Source of the DNA: Planctomycetaceae bacterium
GTDB lineage: Bacteria; Planctomycetota; Planctomycetia; Pirellulales; Pirellulaceae
DNA length: 34,607 nucleotides
Assembly: GCA_002862205.1 (NCBI GenBank)
Contig: PKCN01000286.1
Location: 1-34,607, forward strand
Direction of reading: 5' to 3'
The notes under the pieces are model-generated. The model did not search any database, had not been told where the DNA came from, and was given only the letters and a program-made list of their open reading frames with translations. How positions within the stretch are numbered: the stretch's first letter is position 1; each line of letters starts with the position of its first letter. The translations under genes and the position numbers were made by a program. Shown here one piece after another: positions 1 to 9,502 of this stretch.

Positions 1-1265
1 CCCTCCGCAAGCACCCGTCGGGATGGGATGTACCCCGGCATTCCGTTGGTCCAGGCGGTAACCCATAATCGGTCCCAATCAAGCTCGCCGCTCAGCCTCA
101 GTGCATAATCAACCACCACTTCGCCCCCGAGGAAAACGATTGCCAGTTCGTTTCCAAAGGAACACAGGGAAATGGGATATTCAACGGTGGGTGGGAGATC
201 AGGCATCTGCTCTAGTTTTTTGAGCATGGATTTCGCAAGTTGATACTGGAAACCGGTGGTTTCTTTGATCCTTTTTTCCCAGTACTTTCGGGGCGGTGGC
301 GTCTGTAAGGGCAGTTGAATGTTCTGGCTCACGACGGTGGGTTCAGCATTCAGTGTTTGAGTGCTACCCGCCAACACATGGGCGACCTCCGCGGCAATGG
401 ACTGCCCGTGTTGTTGTGCCAGTTGCAAAGTCCCGGATGGTTGTGGGCCAACATCTGCCCCGCAGCCGATGGTCATGAGGGAGGTGGCGTTTGGGAACCG
501 TGATTCGATTTCGGCATTTGCATAACCGGCCCAGTCGCCGCCAACAGTATTGCGTGATCCGACCGTGGTGCAGTGGCATGCATAATTGGCCCAGACGAAC
601 CTTACTTTGCCTGAACGGTCTCTACCGGCCAAGACAGGAAGGCTGTGGTCAACCGGTCCATCACGTTGGAGCCCAAACCCCTGCCAGGTTGAATCGGAAA
701 GAACACGGCGGTTGGCACCAAAGGTCACCCGTCCACGACCCCATTCCACCGTCATCGCTTCTCGTTTGTCTAGCGCTGTGACGACAGCCGATTCCATTTG
801 CTGGACCGCGAAGTTCGTGTAATTGGCGGTTGCCTGTTCCATCGCGGAGGACGTGCGGCCCGCCCACACAATTGGCGCATAGCCAACCAACGTTGGCGCA
901 TTGTGCGTATGCGTCGCGGAAACCATCAGATGCGTCTGCTCAATTCCACGAGGCACCAAACGTTTTGCAAGCTGGTTCCGCACAGTTGCAGGCACTCCAC
1001 AATTATCAAGAACGACAATCACCACAGGGTTTTCGGTGCCCATCACGATCGCACGGGCCCACAGTTTTGAATCGACGCCCTGAAATGGCTGGGTTCTTCC
1101 GCCGTATCCGGCAAGGACCGCCGGCGAATGAGGTGTCACATCCACTTTGGCAACGCCAATCTGCATGAACCTCTGAGCATCGTCTGCAGCAGCGACAGAA
1201 TTCACGCCTGTGAATCCGATCAGGGTCACCAACAGAACGCTGATAAAGGCATCGTTTTTATTCAT
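1..1265 (-). CDS. Neutral/alkaline ceramidase-like secreted hydrolase (C-terminus off window)
   Basis: The reading frame is open from an ATG at 1265-1263 to the window edge, giving 421 codons with no stop. Residues 1-27 form a signal peptide (basic MNKN start, hydrophobic stretch, AAA cleavage region), so the product is exported. The sequence IGVAKVDVTPHSPAVLAGYG is the usual opening of the neutral ceramidase N-terminal domain family. ATHTHNAP (about residues 117-124) and NYACHCTTVG (about 225-234) match the two histidine blocks that hold the catalytic zinc in that family. Family members cleave the amide bond of ceramide, but many planctomycete paralogues have no tested substrate, so the exact activity is inferred. 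It is divergent from the gene at 1463. The C-terminal domain lies outside the window. Confidence 0.85.
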   Translation of the reverse strand, partial: MNKNDAFISVLLVTLIGFTGVNSVAAADDAQRFMQIGVAKVDVTPHSPAVLAGYGGRTQPFQGVDSKLWARAIVMGTENPVVIVVLDNCGVPATVRNQLAKRLVPRGIEQTHLMVSATHTHNAPTLVGYAPIVWAGRTSSAMEQATANYTNFAVQQMESAVVTALDKREAMTVEWGRGRVTFGANRRVLSDSTWQGFGLQRDGPVDHSLPVLAGRDRSGKVRFVWANYACHCTTVGSRNTVGGDWAGYANAEIESRFPNATSLMTIGCGADVGPQPSGTLQLAQQHGQSIAAEVAHVLAGSTQTLNAEPTVVSQNIQLPLQTPPPRKYWEKRIKETTGFQYQLAKSMLKKLEQMPDLPPTVEYPISLCSFGNELAIVFLGGEVVVDYALRLSGELDWDRLWVTAWTNGMPGYIPSRRVLAE

Positions 1266-1462
1266 GATCAATCTTTCAGACCCGCAGCACAACGACCTGA
1301 GTCTCCCGGGCATGATGACTCTGGCATTGCGGATTGAGTTCCTGAGGGTAAAGTTCCATGCGATTGTCGGTGCGTATCACAACAGGACTGGAACCGATTC
1401 ACGATCCAAACCAAAATACGATGCGATCCGGTTTCACATGATAACTTCTCCTGAGTCTCGAC

Positions 1463-2143
1463 ATGCAAATCCAACCACAGATTCCGTTCACAATGGTGAT
1501 GGCCTGCTGTTTCATTTCCTTCGCCAAAGGCGACGAATATGAGCCCCAACTGTTTCAAACAGTGAAACTCATCTATCAGGATTCGTTTGATAGGGATGGA
1601 CCGCACAAGGATGATCAGCAGTGGGTGATCCGCCAGAATACTCAATGGCATGTCAAGAATGGCGTGTTGACGGGCGGATTGGCTGACGCGGAATACCAGA
1701 AGATGATGCAGGCGAAAAAGGATGGACACGACGGCACGCGAACCGTCATCTTTCTAAAACCGGTTCCAAAGGCTTTTGTTCTGCAAATGCGTGTTCGTTA
1801 CAACGAAACCGCCAGAAAAGGACGCGACCGGGGTTCCCTGTTGGATCTTGGGCATCACGTCAACTCGTTTGTTTTCAAAGGAAACGAGGGTGCCTTGACT
1901 CTGCAGAAGAAAAAGAAAATCAGACTCCCCGATGGTTTCTTTCCTCTCAACCAATGGAATGACGTCACGATTGAAATCAAGGAGGGTGAATTGCTGATCT
2001 GTGTCAACGATACAACACTGAACTTCAAAGATCCTTTGATCACATTGAAGTCCGAGAACGACTTTCAACAAATCGATTTCAAAGGGCAGGATTTTGGGTC
2101 GGTGCAGATTGACTGGCTGAGGCTGTACCGTGGTAGCGAATGA
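1463..2143 (+). CDS. Small secreted beta-sandwich protein (DUF1080/concanavalin-like)
   Basis: This encodes 226 residues. A short hydrophobic segment (about residues 10-22, containing MVMACCFISF) suggests an export signal; in-frame ATG codons at 1493 and 1499 are alternative starts. The body has the character of the single-domain jelly-roll proteins related to the DUF1080 fold: an opening DSFDRDG, then WHVKNGVLTGG, a middle section of beta strands, NQWNDVTIEI, and a closing VQIDWLRLYRG. DUF1080-type domains are common in planctomycete secretomes, and some act on glycosides or bind carbohydrate. No catalytic residues can be assigned here. It is divergent from the ceramidase-like gene with 197 bp between them, and 419 bp separate it from the next gene. 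Its function is unknown; a carbohydrate or lipid-surface binding role is only a guess. Confidence 0.7.
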   Translation: MQIQPQIPFTMVMACCFISFAKGDEYEPQLFQTVKLIYQDSFDRDGPHKDDQQWVIRQNTQWHVKNGVLTGGLADAEYQKMMQAKKDGHDGTRTVIFLKPVPKAFVLQMRVRYNETARKGRDRGSLLDLGHHVNSFVFKGNEGALTLQKKKKIRLPDGFFPLNQWNDVTIEIKEGELLICVNDTTLNFKDPLITLKSENDFQQIDFKGQDFGSVQIDWLRLYRGSE

Positions 2144-2562
2144 GCTGATTGTAACTGCGAGGGCTCAAGATTCTGTTGTAACGGCGATGGGAGCGACAAT
2201 TTGTGACTCTCATTGAAGGAAATCGATTGCAGGGCCCGAAAAAATCGTTCACGCTTCATCTCCACGGGGATTACCAGTTTTGAAATTGGTGCCGACTTGG
2301 GGCAGGATGCCGTATGAAATTGTCTCCAAATCGGATGTTGTGAGTTAGATAAACTTGAAAAGCTGCTAAACTGGAGAGAGTGATTCGAGTGGCACCAGCG
2401 ATGGATGGATTATCCCATCATGGTGGTTGTCGCACCCGGTTCACTCCCACCTGCTTCCCCGACAATCGGGCACCGTGATTGAACGAGCTTCTGAGTGCCA
2501 ATTGCTCTTGGTTGCTATTGTGCGATTTCCGTTGGTCCCGATGCACCGAGCACGAGTACAGG
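2144..2562. other. Intergenic region, 419 bp
   Basis: No convincing gene is seen. The frame of the next gene is open back to a TTG at 2479, so up to 84 bp here could be coding if that start is used. A weak GATGG/CCATC dyad lies near 2405-2420. I could not identify a clear terminator or promoter. Confidence 0.4.
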
Positions 2563-5331
2563 ATGCCCGAGCCTGCTAAAAAAGCCGTTGACACACTGAA
2601 CGTTTCCGTTCACCGCGTCCCCCGAGCGACACGCCGTTGCACATCTCCGCATGCAAAGCGAATTGCTGGAATTTCCCGAGGACGGTCGGGATATGTGCGA
2701 ACCTGGCTGCTGACCGTTTCGGTTCTGATGTTGGCAATTGTTGCAAACGCAGCGGAGCCCGACTCTGGTGACCCGAAGTCGGCAACGCTGGAATCGCTCA
2801 AAATGGAAGGCCGCCGAAAGTCAAACTTTCTAAGCCAGAAGGCCACTAAGCCAGTGGTGGTAGGTGTGCCAACTGCTGATTTGAAGCAGTATCAGGACGT
2901 GATCCTGCCTTTGTTGAAAACCAAATGCATGGATTGCCATGGCCCTGATGAGGAGCATGCCAACTTGCGGATTGACCAGATCAATCCCGACCTGCTGTCG
3001 GGCGAGAGTGTGGAGCGGTGGCGTGAAATTTATAAAGTGCTTAGCAACTCCGAAATGCCGCCTGATGATGAGCCCACTTACGCGATCACTGACGATGATC
3101 GAAAAGTCATGGTTGCGTGGATAAGTGGAGAAATGAATAAGGCGTCGTTTGTGCGCCGTAATACGTCCGAACACACCTCTTTCCGTCGCCTGACGAAGCA
3201 GGAGTACAACTACGCAATTCAGGATCTTCTTGGCTTGCCTTACGCGATTGGAAACAGCCTGCCTACGGAAACTGCGTCCGAAGATGGATTCATCAAGAAT
3301 TCCGAAATGCTTCAAATGTCGGCCATGCAGTTTGAACGGTACCGTTCATTGGCATTGGACGCTCTCAAACGAGTGACGGTTCGGGGCCCCCGACCCCAGC
3401 CGGTTGTCTACGACATTTCCATGCAGCAGCAAATGGAAAAACTCGCGGCTGCAAAAAACGCCAAGGTTTTCAATCAGGCGGATGAAGACTTCAAGAACAA
3501 CCGGCGCAGGCAGCATTTTTTCAATACCGAGACGGGCGATGGCGTTACATTTTCCAATGGAAGCGTGAAGCCCCGTGGTGAGTCGGCAGACGTGCCAGCT
3601 ACAGCCTCTTCACCAGTAGTGCTTTCTCTTGGTGCTTCAAACGAGAGTAAGTGGAACCTTGACCGTTTTCTACCGGACGAAGGCATCATGCGGGTGAGTG
3701 TCCGAGTGGGCCGAACATCGATGCAAAGTGATGAGTATGCGAGTCTAAGGCTGATCTTCAGCGCTCATACAAGTAATAATGCGAACTTCAGCCAAATCAT
3801 CAGCGATCGTGATGTTCCGGTGACAAACGCTGCAACGGATCCACAATACATCCACTTCGATATCCCCTTGAGTGAGATCCAAAGGAACCCATTCCGAAAA
3901 CTGGAGACCACCTTCCCAAGGCGTGACGAGTTTCTTCACATTCGGAATGTGTCGAGCATCAGAAATAACAAGGAACGAATGCGACTGCATATTGACCACA
4001 TCAAGATCACTGCACCGTTTTACGAACAGTGGCCCCCGAAATCACACACCGAGATTTTTTTCCACAGTGGGAATCGAGCTGACGAGAATATCTACGGGCG
4101 CGAAGTCCTTGAGCGTTTTCTGCAACGGGCATGGCGTCGTTCGGTGTCGGCTCGCGAGCTTGATCAATTCATGGGTCTGTTTGCCAACTACCGCTCTCAA
4201 TTGCCAACGTTCGAAGAGGCAATGATCGAGGTGCTGGCAACAGCGTTAGCAGCTCCGGAATTCCTGTACTTGACCGAATATTCGGTCCAAGCCCAAGAGG
4301 ATGACCGTGCTCGGATTAGTGATTTCGAGCTAGCAAGTCGACTGTCTTTTTTTCTATGGTCGAGCGTCCCAGACGATGAATTACTTCAACTTGCAAAACA
4401 GGGGCAGTTGAGCAATACCACCAAGTTGCGGGAGCAAGTGGACCGGATGCTTGCGGACCCCAAAGCCTCGCGATTCCACAAAAGTTTCGTGGGTCAATGG
4501 CTGGGACTCGAAGGGCTTGAAAGCATTACACACATTAAAGACGTTGAGTTACTCTCTGCAATGAGGCAGGAGCCAATCGCATTCTTTGCGGATCTGTTAA
4601 GTCGAAACGGCAGTGTGCTTGAGTTCTTGCACTCTGATTACGTTGTGGTCAACGAGCGTCTGGCTTCGCACTACGGTGTTCGTGATGTGTTTGGACCGAA
4701 TTTCCAAAGAGTTAATGCTGACAAGATTAACCACCGTGGCGGGCTTTTGACGGGCGCAGCTGTGATGGCGATGAACTCGGACGGTAGCGACTCAAACCCG
4801 CTCAAGCGAGGTGTTTGGCTGCTTGAGCGAATTCTGGATGATCCACCACCCCCACCGCCACCCGATGTGCCAGAAGTGGATCTGACTGACCCAAGGATTC
4901 TGGAAATGACGCTGAAGGAACGCATCATTGACCACCGCAACAAGGCTGCTTGCGCCTCCTGCCATTCCCGGATTGATCCGTGGGGAATTGCGTTTGAAAA
5001 CTATGATGCACTGGGTGTTTTTCGAACCAAGGTGGGAGCACAGCCGGTGGATGCAAATTCAACGCTGTTCAATCAGCAGCCTTTAGCGGGAATTGATGGA
5101 CTCAAACGTTATCTGCTCAGCGATCGGCAGGACCAATTCATCAGGGCCATCGTGCACAAGATGACTGCCTATTCGTTGGGCCGACCGTTGACCTTTGCCG
5201 ACCGGTCTGACGTTGATAAACTAGCGATCAAACTCAGGCAATCCGGGGACCAATTGGAAGACCTCATCCACCTCATCATTGCCAGCGATATTTTTAATGC
5301 GAAACAAGCAACAGGATCAGATCATGAGTGA
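2563..5331 (+). CDS. Secreted cytochrome-type protein with DUF1587-1595-1592-1588-1585 domains
   Basis: This encodes 922 residues from the ATG at 2563. The frame is open back to a TTG at 2479. A GTG at 2695 would place the signal peptide (RTWLLTVSVLMLAIVANA) right at the N-terminus, so the start is uncertain. Domains in order: a planctomycete-type cytochrome c segment with haem motif CMDCH (residues 122-126) and a GPDEEHANLRID stretch; DUF1587 (FRRLTKQEYNYAIQDLLGLP); a beta-rich insert; DUF1595 (RAWRRSVSARELDQF); DUF1592 (ELASRLSFFLWSSVPDDELL); DUF1588 with a poly-proline run and a second haem motif CASCH (797-801); and DUF1585 at the end. This architecture is hugely expanded in planctomycetes and is thought to act in the periplasm or on the cell surface, possibly in redox-linked polymer degradation, but its reaction is not established. 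Its stop overlaps the start of the DUF1552 gene, its usual partner. Confidence 0.92.
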   Translation: MPEPAKKAVDTLNVSVHRVPRATRRCTSPHAKRIAGISRGRSGYVRTWLLTVSVLMLAIVANAAEPDSGDPKSATLESLKMEGRRKSNFLSQKATKPVVVGVPTADLKQYQDVILPLLKTKCMDCHGPDEEHANLRIDQINPDLLSGESVERWREIYKVLSNSEMPPDDEPTYAITDDDRKVMVAWISGEMNKASFVRRNTSEHTSFRRLTKQEYNYAIQDLLGLPYAIGNSLPTETASEDGFIKNSEMLQMSAMQFERYRSLALDALKRVTVRGPRPQPVVYDISMQQQMEKLAAAKNAKVFNQADEDFKNNRRRQHFFNTETGDGVTFSNGSVKPRGESADVPATASSPVVLSLGASNESKWNLDRFLPDEGIMRVSVRVGRTSMQSDEYASLRLIFSAHTSNNANFSQIISDRDVPVTNAATDPQYIHFDIPLSEIQRNPFRKLETTFPRRDEFLHIRNVSSIRNNKERMRLHIDHIKITAPFYEQWPPKSHTEIFFHSGNRADENIYGREVLERFLQRAWRRSVSARELDQFMGLFANYRSQLPTFEEAMIEVLATALAAPEFLYLTEYSVQAQEDDRARISDFELASRLSFFLWSSVPDDELLQLAKQGQLSNTTKLREQVDRMLADPKASRFHKSFVGQWLGLEGLESITHIKDVELLSAMRQEPIAFFADLLSRNGSVLEFLHSDYVVVNERLASHYGVRDVFGPNFQRVNADKINHRGGLLTGAAVMAMNSDGSDSNPLKRGVWLLERILDDPPPPPPPDVPEVDLTDPRILEMTLKERIIDHRNKAACASCHSRIDPWGIAFENYDALGVFRTKVGAQPVDANSTLFNQQPLAGIDGLKRYLLSDRQDQFIRAIVHKMTAYSLGRPLTFADRSDVDKLAIKLRQSGDQLEDLIHLIIASDIFNAKQATGSDHE

Positions 5332-6721
5332 CCTCTCTCAAGGATTGAATCGTCGCAACTTTCTTCGCGGGTCGGGATTGGCCTTGGCTTTGCCATGGTT
5401 AGAGTCTACTGCTGCGTCTGCAGGCGAAAGTGTTAGCACGCCTAAACGTTTTATGAGCGTGTACCATCCCGATGGGGTTGGGTTACCCCTCAAGTCGGAT
5501 CCTGCATGGAAAGACTGGAGCTGGTTTCCCAGAGGTGGTGAGCGTGATTTCGAACTGACCAAAGTACTGGACGTACTCGAACCGCTTCGCAATGAGATCA
5601 CGATCTATTCAGGGCTGTCGCATCCTGCCTCACGTAAAGTACACGGCCATTCCAACGCCGACCAATACCTCACTGGTGCTGCAACGGGAGGGCATGGAGC
5701 TTATCAGAACTCCGTGTCGGTGGATCAGGTGATCGCGCAACACACCGGCGATGCAACCAGGCATGCATCTCTGGTGATGTCAACCAATGGAGGTATCGGT
5801 GGTCCTCGCGGGGCGCAGACTCAATCGTTCAATCAGGAAGGACGCCCGATTCCTGCAATGAACAAGCCAAAAGAGATTTTCGACACCCTCTTTCTTGCCA
5901 AGGGCAAGGATGCGCAGGAGAAACTCGCACGTAGTAAAAGCGCATTGGACTTCCTGATTGAAAACACTCGTTCATTGGGAAGTAAAATCTCTCAGCAGGA
6001 TCAACACAAATTGCAACAGTATCTTGATGCGGTGCGTGATACCGAAGTGAAGCTGGAAAGAGCCCAAAAGTGGGTCAATACACCGGTTCCTGAAGTGGAC
6101 ACGCAGCGTCTGCATCTAGATGCCGGGCCCGAGGAGGCGCGACTTTATTTTCAAACCATGTATGAGTTGATTTACCTGTCGTTCTTCAGTGATTCGACCC
6201 GTGTTGCGACGTTTCAACTTGGGCGTGAAAATGGTGAAGGCCCGCATGACTTGCTCTCAAAAGCGGTTGACCTCGGAATGGCGCATGGATTGACGCACGA
6301 TGTAAAGAAACCCGATGGTTGGAAGAATCTCGGGACGTACAATCGCTATCAAGCAAGTGAGTTCGGTCGATTTGTCAAGCGTTTGAAAGATACAACCGAA
6401 CCGAATGGGCATGGAACGCTGCTTGACAATACGTTTGCCATGCATGGTTCAGCATCAAGCAGTTTTCATCTGTCTCGTAACTATCCGATCATTTCCGCGG
6501 GTGGTAAGAATTTCGGTTTCACAAATGGGCGTTATTTGAAGTTCGGGAAAGGAAATGAAGACAATCAGGCAGGCGCGGGAATTGTGAGTGATGCCGGTTG
6601 GCGGGGGAAGGTTTCGGCAGATGAAGAACCGCTTGCACTCCTGTTCACAACCCTGTTGCAACGATTCGGCGTGGAAACTGACACGTTCGCTGGGATCAGA
6701 GGAACTTTGGATCGCGTTTGA
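5324..6721 (+). CDS. Tat-exported DUF1552 protein, partner of the DUF1592 cytochrome
   Basis: This encodes 465 residues from the ATG at 5324, which overlaps the preceding stop by eight bases (ATGAGTGA). A TTG start at 5279 is possible but would add a 45 bp overlap and spoil the signal. The N-terminus has a twin-arginine signal, NRRNFLRGSGLALALPWLES, with arginines 10 and 11, so the protein is probably exported folded. The body matches DUF1552: RFMSVYHPDGVG near the start, SGLSHPASRKVHGHSNADQY, STNGGIGGPRGAQTQSF, and a C-terminal HGSASSSFH block. DUF1552 proteins are related to the DUF1501/sulfatase-like alkaline phosphatase superfamily, and their activity is unknown. Coupling to the haem protein suggests the two act together outside the cytoplasm. 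Confidence 0.92.
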   Translation: MSDLSQGLNRRNFLRGSGLALALPWLESTAASAGESVSTPKRFMSVYHPDGVGLPLKSDPAWKDWSWFPRGGERDFELTKVLDVLEPLRNEITIYSGLSHPASRKVHGHSNADQYLTGAATGGHGAYQNSVSVDQVIAQHTGDATRHASLVMSTNGGIGGPRGAQTQSFNQEGRPIPAMNKPKEIFDTLFLAKGKDAQEKLARSKSALDFLIENTRSLGSKISQQDQHKLQQYLDAVRDTEVKLERAQKWVNTPVPEVDTQRLHLDAGPEEARLYFQTMYELIYLSFFSDSTRVATFQLGRENGEGPHDLLSKAVDLGMAHGLTHDVKKPDGWKNLGTYNRYQASEFGRFVKRLKDTTEPNGHGTLLDNTFAMHGSASSSFHLSRNYPIISAGGKNFGFTNGRYLKFGKGNEDNQAGAGIVSDAGWRGKVSADEEPLALLFTTLLQRFGVETDTFAGIRGTLDRV

Positions 6722-6920
6722 CTCCTTGCGGTTCATCCGTTCAGGGAGTGGGGATTCTTCCAAACACAGGGGAGACTTGTGACTGTTCTCGAGCAGATGC
6801 TGGTAAACGGAATCACTTCCCATGCTCCGAGTCTTGCGAGACGTTGTGTCGGATCGAATGCACACCGTTTGTATGCACCGACGGTATCAGGCGAATAAAA
6901 ACATTGTGCCTGAGAACCGC

Positions 6921-6998
6921 TCTGGTCACTCTGGTCACTCGGGTCGCAATGCGGGGAGACGAGGGGCGCACTGCGGGGAGACTAGGGAAGACGAGGGG
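6921..6998. repeat. Degenerate short direct repeats (9-mers and GCGGGGAGAC copies)
   Basis: TCTGGTCAC occurs twice in tandem (6921-6929 and 6930-6938), followed by the variant TCGGGTCGC. GCGGGGAGAC occurs at 6951-6960 and 6973-6982, and GACGAGGGG at 6958-6966 and 6990-6998. The pattern looks like local slippage duplication in non-coding DNA. Confidence 0.6.
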
Positions 6999-7035
6999 TG
7001 TTGCGATCCAAAATTCCGCTCTGGGCTAAGGCAAG

Positions 7036-7063
7036 GAGCAGGGAGCAAAGAGCAGGGAGCAAA
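7036..7063. repeat. Tandem 14-mer GAGCAGGGAGCAAA x2, purine-rich
   Basis: Two perfect adjacent copies of the 14-mer are present at 7036-7049 and 7050-7063. They sit in a longer almost pyrimidine-free stretch (about 7031-7077) with further partial copies such as GGCAAGGGACAAG. Confidence 0.75.
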
Positions 7064-7164
7064 AGGCAAGGGACAAGTGCAGCACGCTTGCCCGATTCTC
7101 ATGCGGTGAAGCAGTCGCTGATGGAGAAAATGGGCAGTGCGGGGCCCCGGTTTCTTGAATGAGG

Positions 7165-7189
7165 GCATCCGATCACTTAAAACGGATGC
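7165..7189. promoter_or_regulatory. Dyad GCATCCG / CGGATGC upstream of the HEAT-repeat gene
   Basis: A perfect seven-base inverted repeat has arms at 7165-7171 and 7183-7189 and an 11-base AT-rich spacer. It lies about 135 bp before the preferred start of the next gene. It could be an operator or a leader hairpin; no T-tract follows, so it is not a standard terminator. Confidence 0.35.
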
Positions 7190-7323
7190 AGCGGTTCGCT
7201 GGCAAGTGAGCCCATTTCCGTTGCGCCCATCCCATGCCACTCTCCCCCATCACGGTCATTCCAGCCACCACGAACACCACCGTTCATGCTGCATTCCCAG
7301 TTCAAACGTTTTGTGCAGCGCTC

Positions 7324-8934
7324 ATGAGACGTATCCGGACAGCAGCATTCTGGCTGGTCCCGGTGATCGCTGCGTGCGGATTCGCGACTGAGTCAATGTT
7401 TGCAACCTCAGTGCTTGCTCAGGATTCTGTCCAGACGGACAGGGGCGTTTTACACCCGTCTTACCAGATTGTATTACTTGACGCAGGTGTCACGCCAGAT
7501 TCTCAGGGTGCAATCCGTCTGTTGAATCGCTTGACCACCTCAAACGCTACCGTCGATGAGATTGGGAAGTACATCAGGGAATTGGGAAGCGATAACTTTC
7601 ACGCGCGGCGAAATGCACGATTCCAGTTGCTTGGCATGGGCAGCATCGCAAACGCACAACTCTCTTCTGCGATCCACAGTCATGATTTCGAGACCGTTCT
7701 ACAAACGAAGAGTATCCTACGTTCCCTGAAGTCCAAGTCGAATGAGGCAGTTCGCGAAGAGCAGGTACTTGCCGCATTCCGTTTGCTGTCCACGGAGGTG
7801 AATCGAGCTTGTGTACCCTCAGTACTCGCGATTATCCCTGAACTGAAAAGTAAGACACTGTTGAAGCACGGTGCGATTGTCTTGTGGGCGTCTGTATCTG
7901 ATGAGCATCGCGATCAGATCGCTTCCGCGTTGCAGCACCCGAACGCGGAAGTGCGTATTGCGGCGATTCCTGCCTGGGAGATCATCGAGGGAGAGAAAGC
8001 GGTGGAGTTGGTGCGCCCACTGCTCTCTGACGTACAGTCAGCGATTCGATTGTCAGCAGCACGCGCATTATTTGATCACGCGCCTCGGGTGTGTATGGAA
8101 ACATTGATTGACTTGCTTGACAGCGAGGATCGGTCAACCAGGTTACAGGCAGCATGGCTGACAGCGGAGGCTTTTGATGAACAGCATGCCATCTCCAGTG
8201 ATCGTACGTTTGGCGAACAGGCTGAACTGTGGCGTGAAAAACTTCGCACGTCGGCGAATCAACCGAATCAATACAGGCTCGGTAACGCCCGTCACCAGAT
8301 CAGACCGTTTCTGGCTGGATTCAAGGAACAATTCGATCGTTCCATTTCCTCGCTGAAAACGCATTATGGGGACCTGCAATATGTCGACTCTGTGGGTGAC
8401 GCTGTTGCGTCGGTGAGCAACGGGATTGCCCGAATGCATGGTAGCGACAAAAAAGGCGAACAAAAACTGTTGATCAAAGCTGAGCAAGTTATTGGAACCG
8501 AACAGTTTTCCAAACCCTTCACCGTGGTGGCCGAGTTGGGGGGTGAGGCAAAGGGGATCGGAACTTATCACGTTGGAATCTCGATCGGTAATTTGCGTAT
8601 TCTTTTTTACCCCGGGCTTCGTAACGGTGGCTTTCGCATCGAATGCGTCGACAGCAAGGTGTTTAAGGTTTCAAAGCGCCCCATGCCTTTCACGCCCGGC
8701 CACGAAGTTCTTTGTGAGATGTGCATCGTGGTGACGCCGCTGCAGAACGGTGCCGTCCGTCTTGAGACAACAATCACCGATCCGAGAACTCCCAGTCGTC
8801 CATTCACGAACAACTATGTTGCGCAAGCGAAGGACATTAGGCGACTGGAAACGATTTGCCTGGAACGCAGTGGCGGGGCGGGTGGAGCGGCTCTGTTTGG
8901 CTCCTTTTCGGTTGAACCTGCGGATGCTCGTTAG
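7324..8934 (+). CDS. Secreted HEAT-repeat protein of unknown function
   Basis: This encodes 536 residues from the ATG at 7324, chosen because it starts a good signal peptide (MRRIRTAAFWLVPVIAACGF, cleavage near VLAQ). The N-terminal half holds helical HEAT-like repeats. One opens with LGSDNFHARRNARFQLLGMG, a form frequent in planctomycete exported HEAT proteins; further repeats are ALQHPNAEVRIAAIPAW, LLSDVQSAIRLSAARALF and LLDSEDRSTRLQAAWLTAEA. The C-terminal part (about residues 385-536) is beta-rich (FTVVAELGGEAKGIGTYHVG, FTPGHEVLCEMCIVV) and resembles a jelly-roll or LamG-like fold. HEAT repeats usually mediate protein contacts, so a scaffold or binding role outside the cytoplasm is likely. 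It stands alone between two long intergenic regions. No enzyme motif is visible. Confidence 0.75.
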   Translation: MRRIRTAAFWLVPVIAACGFATESMFATSVLAQDSVQTDRGVLHPSYQIVLLDAGVTPDSQGAIRLLNRLTTSNATVDEIGKYIRELGSDNFHARRNARFQLLGMGSIANAQLSSAIHSHDFETVLQTKSILRSLKSKSNEAVREEQVLAAFRLLSTEVNRACVPSVLAIIPELKSKTLLKHGAIVLWASVSDEHRDQIASALQHPNAEVRIAAIPAWEIIEGEKAVELVRPLLSDVQSAIRLSAARALFDHAPRVCMETLIDLLDSEDRSTRLQAAWLTAEAFDEQHAISSDRTFGEQAELWREKLRTSANQPNQYRLGNARHQIRPFLAGFKEQFDRSISSLKTHYGDLQYVDSVGDAVASVSNGIARMHGSDKKGEQKLLIKAEQVIGTEQFSKPFTVVAELGGEAKGIGTYHVGISIGNLRILFYPGLRNGGFRIECVDSKVFKVSKRPMPFTPGHEVLCEMCIVVTPLQNGAVRLETTITDPRTPSRPFTNNYVAQAKDIRRLETICLERSGGAGGAALFGSFSVEPADAR

Positions 8935-9471
8935 GCTGTTTCCAGACCGTTAACCTCGCTCATCGAATCGTCAGTGCAGCGGTGGTCCAATCCCGGTCCG
9001 GGACGTTAGCGAATGGTTATTCAGAGCAAGCCGCGAAACGCCCGGCTAAGCATCCCACTTCACGATCACGCTTTTGTATTTCAGGCTGTCCGCGGTAGGG
9101 GGATGACTCCAACTGGAACGATGTGCTTGTAGCGATGATGTGAAAACCTGATTTCATTCAATGACAGCAAGCAAACCCCTACAGGGCTGAGGTCTGCCGG
9201 TGAACCACGTTTGCTGGATAGCTCATCCCGAAGCAGAGGGGCATGACCCGAGAGACGGTAGAATTCATCCGTTTTCTCAAATCAGGTTCAGGTGAAACAC
9301 GATAAACAGGTCAATTTGCGACGGAATTGTCAGAAACACCGCCCTGAATAGTCTGGTAAAGGGCACTGATTCGTAATTCAATCGTGAATGTAGATCGCCA
9401 TTGGCAAACACGCGAAAGATGTGAACTCTTGTTTAGAAAGCCATTTCTCAATGCAAAACGTGAAGACGGTC

Positions 9472-9480
9472 TGATACGAT
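9472..9480 (+). promoter_or_regulatory. Possible extended -10 (TGATACGAT) for the NHL/PhnD-PQQ operon
   Basis: The sequence TG-A-TACGAT resembles an extended -10 element. It lies about 36 bases before the ATG at 9517, leaving a short leader that carries the ribosome binding site. The -35 region is poor, so this is tentative. Confidence 0.3.
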
Positions 9481-9502
9481 GAACCCGCATTCAACCAACT
9501 AC

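Larger units (their letters stand above)
6722..7323. other. Intergenic region with clustered short repeats, 602 bp
   Basis: No supported gene is seen. The region holds short tandem repeats at 6921-6998 and 7036-7063, and a seven-base-pair dyad at 7165-7189. These are listed separately. An in-frame upstream extension of the following gene (to an ATG at 7234) lacks a signal-peptide-like start and is not preferred. Confidence 0.5.

Noticed and set aside
2830-3315. Minus-strand open frame (161 codons) inside the DUF1592-type gene
   Set aside because: It is antisense shadow of a strongly supported haem-protein gene.
6921-7077. CRISPR array
   Set aside because: The repeats are only 9-14 bp, adjacent or irregularly spaced, and there are no uniform spacers or cas genes.
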